Shown here piece after piece: positions 5,682 to 11,574 of a DNA stretch of 11,574 nt. Positions within the stretch are counted from its first letter, which is position 1. Every line of letters begins with the position of its first letter. A program made the translations under genes and the position numbers. The notes under the pieces were generated by a model that had not been told where the DNA came from, ran no database searches, and saw only the letters and a program-made list of their open reading frames with translations. Source of the DNA: Bacillota bacterium. GTDB lineage: Bacteria > Bacillota_A > Clostridia > DSM-8532. Location: positions 1 through 11,574 of the forward strand of contig JAFADM010000403.1 in the NCBI GenBank assembly GCA_023424865.1, given 5' to 3'.

Positions 5682-7814
5682 TTAATTTTCCTGTTGGGGA
5701 TGGGTTCTGGGGCGAAACAGCAAGGTCTGTGCCTCATCCCTTCCATTTTCCGGATCCGGCGTCCCTGCCAGGAAAAAATCCTGTGCTGCCATTCTTTTGA
5801 TGCTGCGCCTCCTGGGGAGCTGGGAATAAAGACCGTCCGCACCGAGAATACGGGTTTTCACATTATCCGACAAATAGGTGTCAAGAATATCCAAAACCCG
5901 CTCTTTGACCCGTTCATCTTCGATGGGCACCAAAAGCTCCACACGTCGGTCCAGGTTTCTTTCCATCCAGTCCGCGCTGGAAATGTAGACCTCCTGGCCT
6001 CCGTCGTTCAAGAAGTAGTAAATGCGGCTGTGCTCTAAAAACCGCCCCACAATACTTTTCACCCGAATGTTTTCGCTGAGGCCGGGAAGGCCCGGCTTAA
6101 GGCCGCAGGTACCCCGAACCAGAAGCTCAATTTTCACACCGGCATGGGAAGCCCTGTAAAGAAGCTCAATAATTCCCGGGTCAACAAGGGAATTGAGCTT
6201 GGCACGTATCTCGGCAGGCTTTCCCTCTCCCGCATGACGAATTTCTCTCTCGATTAAGTAGGTAAAACGGCTTCTTAGCATGGTAGGCGCCATTACGAGC
6301 TTATTAAGAAGCGGCCTTTCCGTATAGCCGGAAAGAGCGTTGAATACCGTGGAGGCATCCTCACCCATATAGGGGTTGCAGGTTAAAAGGCCGATGTCCG
6401 TATAAATTTTGGCCGTAACATCATTGTAATTGCCCGTGCTTAAGTGTACATAGCGGTTGATGCCCTCGTCCTCCATACGGACAATAAGGGTAATTTTACA
6501 GTGGGTTTTAAGGCCAATAAGGCCGTAAATAACGTGGCAGCCGGCTTTTTCAAGGCTTTTGGCCCATTGAATATTGTTTTCCTCATCAAAGCGCGCCTTC
6601 AATTCCACCAGCACCGTTACCTGCTTGCCCAGATCCGCCGCCTCCGCCAGAGCCCGGACAATAGGGGATTTGCCGCTGACCCGGTAAAGGGTCTGCTTAA
6701 TGGCCAGAACCTGGGGATCTCTTGCGGCCGTACGAATCATATCCACAATGGGATCAAAGGATTCAAAGGGATGGTGGAGGAGAATGTCCTTCTCCCGGAT
6801 GGCCTCGAAAATATCCTCCTTGCCCTTAAGATCCTCAGGAACCCGTGGCGCGTAAGAACCGTATTTAAGCTCCTCGCACCCAAGATCCCCGTATAGCTTA
6901 AACAAAAAGGTCAAATCCAGAGGCCCGTGTATGGGGTAAACAAAATCCGGCTCCAGCTCAAGGGTATTGCTTAAATAATGCACCAGCTCGGGATCCGCAT
7001 TGCCGGAAACCTCCAGCCTCACTGCCTGCCCCCATCTTCTCATGCGAAGGGTTTTTTCAATTTCAAGAAGGAGATCCTCTGCCTCATCCTCTCCAAGCGC
7101 CAGATCCCCGTTTCGGGTTACTCGGTAGACACAGGAGGTTATAATGGTCCTTCCTGTAAAAAGGCGATCCAGGAACATGAGAATGACGTCCTCCAGGAGC
7201 ATGCAGCTCTTGCCGGTTTCCTCCCTGCCCTTAAGCCAGATAAGCCTGGGAAGTACCGACGGCACCTGGATAGTTGCAAAGATAGCATTCTCCTCAGGTT
7301 CCGCATTTTCTACGAAAACACCGATATTAACGGTTTTGTTTTGTATAAGAGGAAACGGACGTCCGGAATCCACGGCCATAGGCGTTAAAACCGGGTAAAC
7401 AACCTGATTGAAGTACTCCTCCACATAAACCTGGTGCTCCGCCGAAAGCTCTCCGGACTTCAAAAGTCGTATTCCCTGCTGCTTAAGCTTTGGCACCAGC
7501 TTCTTGTTCCATAAAAGATACTCCTCCTCCATCATCCGCCCTACCCGACCGGCTATCCGGGACAGCTGCTGGAGGGGTGTAAGCCCTGAGGAATCCGGCT
7601 TTTTATACCCTGCGTTAATTTGGTCCTTAAGAGAACCTACACGCACCATAAAGAATTCGTCCAGGTTGGAATTGACTATGGCCAAAAACTTAAGCCTTTC
7701 CAGCAAGGGATTGGCTAAATCCCCGGCTTCGTCCAAAACCCTCTGATTAAACTCAATCCAGCTAAGCTCACGGTTTATATAATAATCAGGATGACTGAAA
7801 TCCATCGTATTCAT
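5682..7814 (-). CDS. ppk: Polyphosphate kinase 1 (ATP:polyphosphate phosphotransferase)
   Basis: PPK1 reversibly transfers the gamma phosphate of ATP to long-chain inorganic polyphosphate through a phosphohistidine. With the ATG at 7814 the product has 710 residues. The layout is complete: N domain (YINRELSWIEFNQRVLDEA, about 12-30), H domain, and two phospholipase-D-like C domains. The residues equivalent to E. coli H435 (KTHCK, H438 here), H454 (YVHLSTGNYN, H457) and H592 (LEHSRIYYF, H595) are all present, and the first two keep the E. coli spacing of 19. The frame also has a TTG at 7826 and a later ATG at 7805. The TTG sits too close to AAAGGA, and the later ATG is too far. The chosen ATG is 13 nt from AAAGGA, rather long, and may be helped by the overlapping three-codon ORF at 7811-7822. 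It lies 63 nt after the Ppx/GppA-like gene with no terminator between, so the two form an operon. Confidence 0.95.
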   Translation of the reverse strand: MNTMDFSHPDYYINRELSWIEFNQRVLDEAGDLANPLLERLKFLAIVNSNLDEFFMVRVGSLKDQINAGYKKPDSSGLTPLQQLSRIAGRVGRMMEEEYLLWNKKLVPKLKQQGIRLLKSGELSAEHQVYVEEYFNQVVYPVLTPMAVDSGRPFPLIQNKTVNIGVFVENAEPEENAIFATIQVPSVLPRLIWLKGREETGKSCMLLEDVILMFLDRLFTGRTIITSCVYRVTRNGDLALGEDEAEDLLLEIEKTLRMRRWGQAVRLEVSGNADPELVHYLSNTLELEPDFVYPIHGPLDLTFLFKLYGDLGCEELKYGSYAPRVPEDLKGKEDIFEAIREKDILLHHPFESFDPIVDMIRTAARDPQVLAIKQTLYRVSGKSPIVRALAEAADLGKQVTVLVELKARFDEENNIQWAKSLEKAGCHVIYGLIGLKTHCKITLIVRMEDEGINRYVHLSTGNYNDVTAKIYTDIGLLTCNPYMGEDASTVFNALSGYTERPLLNKLVMAPTMLRSRFTYLIEREIRHAGEGKPAEIRAKLNSLVDPGIIELLYRASHAGVKIELLVRGTCGLKPGLPGLSENIRVKSIVGRFLEHSRIYYFLNDGGQEVYISSADWMERNLDRRVELLVPIEDERVKERVLDILDTYLSDNVKTRILGADGLYSQLPRRRSIKRMAAQDFFLAGTPDPENGRDEAQTLLFRPRTHPQQEN

Positions 7815-7822
7815 CGAAACAT
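7811..7822 (-). other. Three-codon minicistron overlapping the ppk start (ATGA)
   Basis: ATG TTT CGA TGA (Met-Phe-Arg-stop) lies at ideal distance (about 5 nt) from AAAGGA at 7833-7828. Its stop shares ATGA with the most likely ppk start. A ribosome loading here would terminate directly on the ppk ATG. This is seen in sequence; a coupling role is inference. Confidence 0.25.
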
Positions 7823-7877
7823 CCAATTCCTTTCAGGCACGCAGCCGGTCCTTTTGCTCCACTGCACTTAAATCCAT

Positions 7878-9422
7878 TTAAAGAAGCACATTCTGAATAT
7901 TGATTTCCGGCTTGATACCAAAAACCTCTGTAAACAGGTCTGCCTTCATATAAAAGGTCCATCTCTCCAGCACCACTTCCTCGGAGCACTCGGCGCTCAC
8001 CACAAAGCTCCCTTCCTTCACAGTCATGCTCCTGATGCGAAGCTTTTGCTTGTGGCTCCTGTCCAGTGCATCGGATAAACGGATGATGGCAATAAGCTTC
8101 ATGGCAATAATACGGTTTTCCGTCGATAGCTTCACAATGCCCGGGCTTTCCAGCTTTGGGGATTCCAAACTGTGATAACGGGCAATACAGGCCACTATCC
8201 GCAGTTCGTCGTCGGATAGTCCGATTATCTGAGATGCATTAATGATATTGTAAGAATAGAGGTAATGGGGATCAGCCCCGATATATTTGCCGATATCATG
8301 GAGCAGAGCGCCGACACGAAGCATAAACCGCTGGCTTTCACCCAGGCCGTGAACCCGGGAAAGCCTGTCAAACATTATCATGCAGGCATTTTCAACATAA
8401 TGGCTGTGGGGCTTGATGTACCGGTAGCGCTCAGCCAGCTTTCGGGCGCAGGAGAGAATATCCTCATTAAAATCGATATACCGGGAGCCCAGGCTGGGGC
8501 GGTTGAAATGCTCAACTATCATGCCGTCAACCAGGGAAACATTAGGTATAACAATGGTATCGCTTCCTGTTTTATCAAAAAACTTCCGTATAAGGATCAT
8601 GGACGGAACAAAAAGCTCCGCATCCCCATAGGATATACCCATTTCCTCCGAAATAGCCGTCGTCGATTTTGTAACGATTCGGGCATACCGCTCTTCAAAC
8701 AGAGTTCTCGGAATGGTTACCACTCCGCCTCCTCCTGTGCTGCTCAAGCGCATCATGTTTTCAAACTCCGGGCTTACAAGCACATAGTGGGCGATTTCAT
8801 TGGAGGACTTTAAAAACTCTACGTTTTCAATGTGAGCTTCCACATATTCTTCTAAAACCTTGGAGAAATGGAGCGTGTGCTTTTCTACCTTTGAAATGGA
8901 CTCCTTAATGCGAAGAGCCCCGATTTTGAGGCTCTGGCTGGACACCAGAAGATTGTTCTCCGACATTAAAAGCTGAATACTTCCTCCGCCCACATTTAAA
9001 ATGAGGGTAGGCTCATCCGTATTAATGGCGGGATGGTTCCGAAGCTGCCATTTAATGGCTTTGTAGGCCAGGAATTTCTCCTGGGAATTATTAATAATCT
9101 CCACATCGAAGCCGGTGAGCAGGCGAATGCGATCCAGCATGTAATCACGGTTGGCAGCTTCTCTTATGGCACTGGTGGCCACAATGCGCCATTCCTTGAC
9201 GCCGTAGTCCGTCATGAGCCTTTTAAAGCCTTGTATGGCCTCGCAGGTTTTTTGCACCGACTCAAAGCTTAGCTTTTCATCGTTGAAGGTGTCGCGGCCA
9301 AGGGGAATGAGCTTATCAACCGTTTCCAGCACCCGGATTTCGCCGTTTTCGCCGGCCTGAACGATTTTCATGCGCAGCTTGTGAGAACCGATATCTATAG
9401 CTGCAAACAATTTGGACTTCAT
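7878..9422 (-). CDS. Ppx/GppA-family protein with C-terminal HD domain; substituted active site
   Basis: The 514-residue product has the ASKHA-fold Ppx/GppA architecture (about 5-305) followed by an HD domain (about 330-490). In the family such proteins hydrolyse polyphosphate or pppGpp. Visible motifs are AIDIGSH (D10; usual form DxGSN), VATSAIREA (about 81-89), an SGxEEA-like loop reading NNSQEKF (E115 retained, preceding Glu replaced by Gln), NVGGGSIQ (143-150; usual DIGGGSTE) and STGGGGVVTIPR (about 228-239). The usual Asp and Glu, D143 and E150 in E. coli Ppx, are Asn and Gln here at identical numbers. The HD part keeps H341, H375-D376 (LLHDIGKY), H417 and D451. The ATG at 9422 is preferred, with AAGGA about 10 nt upstream. 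It is first in an operon with ppk, which supports a polyphosphate-related job, but the substitutions make exopolyphosphatase activity uncertain. I therefore give no gene symbol; ppx would be the nearest label. Confidence 0.88.
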   Translation of the reverse strand: MKSKLFAAIDIGSHKLRMKIVQAGENGEIRVLETVDKLIPLGRDTFNDEKLSFESVQKTCEAIQGFKRLMTDYGVKEWRIVATSAIREAANRDYMLDRIRLLTGFDVEIINNSQEKFLAYKAIKWQLRNHPAINTDEPTLILNVGGGSIQLLMSENNLLVSSQSLKIGALRIKESISKVEKHTLHFSKVLEEYVEAHIENVEFLKSSNEIAHYVLVSPEFENMMRLSSTGGGGVVTIPRTLFEERYARIVTKSTTAISEEMGISYGDAELFVPSMILIRKFFDKTGSDTIVIPNVSLVDGMIVEHFNRPSLGSRYIDFNEDILSCARKLAERYRYIKPHSHYVENACMIMFDRLSRVHGLGESQRFMLRVGALLHDIGKYIGADPHYLYSYNIINASQIIGLSDDELRIVACIARYHSLESPKLESPGIVKLSTENRIIAMKLIAIIRLSDALDRSHKQKLRIRSMTVKEGSFVVSAECSEEVVLERWTFYMKADLFTEVFGIKPEINIQNVLL

Positions 9423-9506
9423 AATCTGTTCATCCTTTTGGCGTGCTCTTTTGCCGCCCGACAACCGAATAAACGCCCTGTTTATTCAATCTGGCTGTAT
9501 TGCTTA

Positions 9507-9515
9507 AGTATACCA
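9507..9515 (-). promoter_or_regulatory. Extended -10 promoter of the ppx-like/ppk operon
   Basis: The minus strand reads TGGTATACT at 9515-9507, a near-consensus extended -10, about 85 nt upstream of the Ppx-like start and just after the serA terminator. No clear -35 hexamer is present. Its position between a terminator and the operon supports it. Confidence 0.6.
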
Positions 9516-9537
9516 CGCCTATTCGAGGTAATACCAC

Positions 9538-9583
9538 AAAAAAAATCAGACCAAACGCATGTATACACGTTTAAGTCTGATTT
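9538..9583 (-). terminator. Intrinsic terminator of serA
   Basis: A long hairpin pairs 9576-9583 with 9543-9550 (8 bp), continues with 9575-9551, and after a small internal loop adds 9568-9572 with 9553-9557. On the minus strand it is followed by a run of U (9545-9538). It lies about 50 nt past the serA stop and separates serA from the ppx-like/ppk operon. Confidence 0.9.
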
Positions 9584-9634
9584 AACCTTCTCTTTACATT
9601 AGGTTTAAAATGGGTCCGTTTTCTCTTTCGGTCC

Positions 9635-11242
9635 TCAGTTAAAATTCAGCTTGGAGACCTTCAAAACGCCTGTGGTATTGCGAAGCCTTTGAATAACCCC
9701 ATCGGACACGTCACTGTCCACACTGACAAAGGATACGGCCTTATCGCCCTCAGGGCTGCGGCTCCACTGCATGGATCCGATGTTGATATTGTTTTCACCA
9801 AGCAGGGTTCCCACTTTTCCGATAATGCCGGGAACGTCCTTGTTCTGGATGGCCAAAACATAGCTGGTGGGTTCAAAATCAAACCGGTATCCGAAAAAGT
9901 CCACAATACGGATGGCATCCTTGGCAAAAATCGTTCCTGACACGGAAAGCACCCGGCTCTTTCTGAAGAACTTAACGGTAATGAGATTGGTGTATTTTTC
10001 AAGGAGGCTGGTGCGGCTTTCGATAAGCTCCACGCCCATTTCCTTAAGCTTCAGCTCGGCATTGACATAATTGACCTCAGAATTGTTTACTACGGACAAA
10101 AAGCCTTTGGCAACAGCCAAGGTAACGGGTTTGGTGGGTTTGTCGGCCAAATCTCCGCTGTAAACCACCTCGATTTTGTCCACCCTCTCGCTTTCCGCCT
10201 GGTAATAGATGGCGCCCAGCTTTTCACCCAGGCTGATATAGGGCCGCAGCTCACTGACATCACCGGTGATGGGAGGCATATTCACAGCAGCCACCAATTC
10301 GCCGTTTAGAACGGATTCCACCATTTTTGCGACTCCAAGAGAGCAGTTGACATTGGCCTCCTTGGTAGAAGCTCCCAGGTGAGGGGTTAAAACCACCTGA
10401 TCCAGATCCAGAAGTGAATTCCAGTAATCCTGCTCTTCGGGAGCCTTGTTAAAGTTGGGCTCTACCTCCTGGACGTCCAGAGCGGCACCGGCGATGTGTC
10501 CGGAAGCGATGGCTTTATAAAGAGCGGTCTCGTCAATCATACCGCCTCTTGCCACATTTACAATGCGTGCGCCCTTTTTGCACAGAGCCAGCTCTCTTTC
10601 CCCAATAAGATTCTTGCTTTCAGGGGTCTTTGGTATATGTATGGTAATGAGATCCACTGTTTTCAAAAGATCATCCAGAGTTTCAGCCCGGGTAATGCCC
10701 AGCTGCTTAACCCTTTCATCGGTAAGGTAGGGATCATAGCCCACCACATTCATGCCGACGCCCATAAGCTTCTTGGCCACAATGGATCCTATTTTGCCCA
10801 GGCCGATAACACCTGCGGTTTTGCCGTCCAGCTCCTCGCCGACAAACTTGTTGCGTCTGAAATCCTTTTGCTTGGCTGCATGATAAGCCTGAGCCACATT
10901 TCTGAACACGGAGAAAATAAGTGCTACGCTCATTTCGGCAGCAGCCATGGTATTTCCGTCAGGAGTATTGACTACCGTAATGCCTCGAAGGGTACACTCG
11001 TTGACATCTATATTGTCCACGCCATTTCCTGCCCGTCCGGCAACTTTCAGACGAACACCCTTTTCAAGTACATCCTTTTTTACCTTGGTGGCGCTTCTGA
11101 CAATGATGGCATCGTATTCACCGATAACATTCAAAAGCTCCTCATGGGACAAACCAAAGGGAGTATCCACCGTAAAGCCTTTGCTTTTCAGATACTCGAT
11201 ACCATTGGATGCCATTTTGTCGGTAACAATAATTTTCGGCAT
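9635..11242 (-). CDS. serA: D-3-phosphoglycerate dehydrogenase, long form with ACT domain
   Basis: SerA oxidises 3-phosphoglycerate to 3-phosphohydroxypyruvate with NAD+, the first step of serine (and so glycine) synthesis in the cytoplasm. The 535-residue product has an N-terminal substrate domain, a Rossmann NAD domain (VIGLGKIG, 145-152) and catalytic residues R232 (NVARGGMID), E261 (VEP) and H288 (TPHLGAST). An intervening regulatory domain covers about 320-455 and a C-terminal ACT domain about 461-535 (DVPGIIGKVGTLLGENNINI). The ACT domain is the usual site of serine feedback. The loop between E261 and H288 is about four residues longer than in E. coli. The ATG at 11242 has AGGAGG about 10 nt upstream; an upstream in-frame start 15 codons earlier lacks support. 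The gene stands alone, with a terminator downstream and a riboswitch-bearing leader upstream. Confidence 0.97.
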   Translation of the reverse strand: MPKIIVTDKMASNGIEYLKSKGFTVDTPFGLSHEELLNVIGEYDAIIVRSATKVKKDVLEKGVRLKVAGRAGNGVDNIDVNECTLRGITVVNTPDGNTMAAAEMSVALIFSVFRNVAQAYHAAKQKDFRRNKFVGEELDGKTAGVIGLGKIGSIVAKKLMGVGMNVVGYDPYLTDERVKQLGITRAETLDDLLKTVDLITIHIPKTPESKNLIGERELALCKKGARIVNVARGGMIDETALYKAIASGHIAGAALDVQEVEPNFNKAPEEQDYWNSLLDLDQVVLTPHLGASTKEANVNCSLGVAKMVESVLNGELVAAVNMPPITGDVSELRPYISLGEKLGAIYYQAESERVDKIEVVYSGDLADKPTKPVTLAVAKGFLSVVNNSEVNYVNAELKLKEMGVELIESRTSLLEKYTNLITVKFFRKSRVLSVSGTIFAKDAIRIVDFFGYRFDFEPTSYVLAIQNKDVPGIIGKVGTLLGENNINIGSMQWSRSPEGDKAVSFVSVDSDVSDGVIQRLRNTTGVLKVSKLNFN

Positions 11243-11292
11243 TTTCAATCTTCCTCCTGAACTTGTTGGAAAGAAACCGGCTCTCAACAGTG

Positions 11293-11328
11293 TCCGGCAA
11301 AAGACCCAGTCTTAAGGCTATTGCCGGA
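11293..11328 (-). other. Long hairpin in the serA leader
   Basis: TCCGGCAA (11293-11300) pairs perfectly with TTGCCGGA (11321-11328), and AAGAC/GTCTT (11301-11305 with 11309-11313) forms an inner stem with a triloop. A 7-nt bulge lies on one side. No U-run follows on either strand, so it is not a standard terminator. It ends about 50 nt upstream of the serA start. It contains no T-box signature sequence. Its role is unknown; it could stabilise the mRNA or be another repeat unit. Confidence 0.55.
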
Positions 11329-11345
11329 TCCGGTATTTGGGGTAC

Positions 11346-11407
11346 AATAAGAACCCCACCCGCTTAGCGCAAGCACAGCTTGCGAGCGGGGGCCCGGGAA
11401 CCTTGTT
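11346..11407 (-). repeat. Palindromic intergenic repeat, copy B (short form)
   Basis: Read on the minus strand this 62-bp element begins AACAAGGTTCCC and ends GGGGTTCTTATT, matching copy A at 3548-3650. Its core folds as 11359-11364 with 11385-11390, a bulge, then 11368-11374 with 11378-11384 around a triloop. Relative to copy A, the outer stem has a C-G pair where A has a T-G pair, so the structure is kept despite base changes. It lies between the riboswitch terminator and serA, so it would be part of the serA mRNA leader. Confidence 0.75.
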
Positions 11408-11414
11408 ATTTCAT

Positions 11415-11444
11415 AAAAAAAGCCAAACGTTTTACGTTTGACCT
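11415..11444 (-). terminator. Intrinsic terminator downstream of the glycine riboswitch
   Basis: On the minus strand CAAACGT (11440-11434) pairs with ACGTTTG (11430-11424) around a three-base loop. The stem can extend four more positions through G-U, G-C and A-U pairs (11444-11441 with 11423-11420). Seven U residues follow at 11421-11415. An upstream segment ACGTTT (11477-11472) is complementary to the 5' arm of this stem and could act as an antiterminator. The placement, about 60 nt after the aptamer's conserved 3' motif and before serA, is that of a riboswitch expression platform. Confidence 0.8.
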
Positions 11445-11504
11445 CCAAAAAAGCCGATATGACAAGGTAAGAAACGTGGCGATGTTTGCCATGCTTCCGC
11501 TTTA

Positions 11505-11574
11505 CTCTGTCCTTTTGCCTGAGAGATACATTGTTCTTGCTGCTTATGCCGCTTTACAGCCTTTCAGCAGCCCG
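11505..11574 (-). promoter_or_regulatory. Glycine riboswitch, 3' part (truncated by window edge)
   Basis: The minus strand carries CTCTCAGGCAAAAGGACAG (11525-11507), the highly conserved 3' signature of glycine aptamers, followed by AG completing the P1 strand. Upstream, GCTGAAAGGCTG (around 11570-11559) resembles the GCCGAAGGxGC core segment. A stem-loop of the expected type (GCTG...CAGC) lies between. The 5' strand of P1, and any first aptamer of a tandem, would lie beyond base 11574, so singlet or tandem form cannot be told. The next gene in the direction of transcription is serA. Known targets are mainly gcv operons and glycine transport. Confidence 0.85.

Noticed and set aside
8265..8813. 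182-codon plus-strand open frame opposite the Ppx-like gene
   Set aside because: Antisense shadow; the minus-strand product is a clear Ppx/GppA-HD protein across the same bases.
10496..11260. 254-codon plus-strand open frame opposite serA
   Set aside because: It runs antisense through the conserved NAD-binding and catalytic motifs of serA, with no recognisable domain of its own.
11243..11340. T-box (serine or other tRNA) leader before serA
   Set aside because: I searched for the conserved T-box sequence (AGGGTGGNACCGCG-like) and its terminator partner and found neither.
1..11574. CRISPR array, prophage, integrase, insertion sequence, tRNA or rRNA
   Set aside because: No regularly spaced repeats, transposase or integrase frames, or cloverleaf and rRNA-like sequence were seen. 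The only dispersed repeats are the two palindromic copies listed.

Overview
The window is 11.6 kb of chromosomal housekeeping DNA. Every gene I can support lies on the minus strand, so transcription runs from high to low coordinates. The sequence suggests a low-to-mid GC member of the Firmicutes, most likely class Clostridia. Strong AGGAGG-type ribosome binding sites precede most genes, rimO starts with TTG, rimO is followed directly by pgsA, rpsO is followed by pnp, and a glycine-riboswitch signature appears at the right edge. I cannot name a genus from sequence alone.

Layout in the direction of transcription: (1) At 11574-11243, the 3' half of a glycine riboswitch is followed by an intrinsic terminator, a palindromic repeat (copy B) and a strong hairpin; this is the leader of serA. 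(2) serA (long-form 3-phosphoglycerate dehydrogenase with a C-terminal ACT domain) is followed by a strong terminator. (3) An extended -10 promoter precedes a Ppx/GppA-HD protein and then ppk (polyphosphate kinase 1), with 63 nt between them. (4) Another extended -10 promoter precedes rimO and pgsA, and pgsA ends inside repeat copy A. (5) rpsO has its own promoter, leader and terminator, then pnp follows with a roughly 230-nt structured leader and its own terminator. (6) The N-terminal third of glgA (glycogen synthase) is cut by the left edge of the window.

Functionally, serA feeds serine and glycine synthesis and appears to sit behind a glycine sensor. ppk makes polyphosphate, while its upstream partner has the fold of a polyphosphate/pppGpp phosphatase but lacks two of the acidic residues used by the E. 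coli enzyme. rimO, rpsO and pnp serve the ribosome and RNA turnover. pgsA makes anionic phospholipid and glgA makes glycogen.

I see no phage, transposase, CRISPR array, tRNA or rRNA, and no wholly new multigene system. The points most worth a second look are the glycine riboswitch-terminator-repeat-serA arrangement, the two-copy structured repeat with compensatory base pairing, and the substituted Ppx active site.
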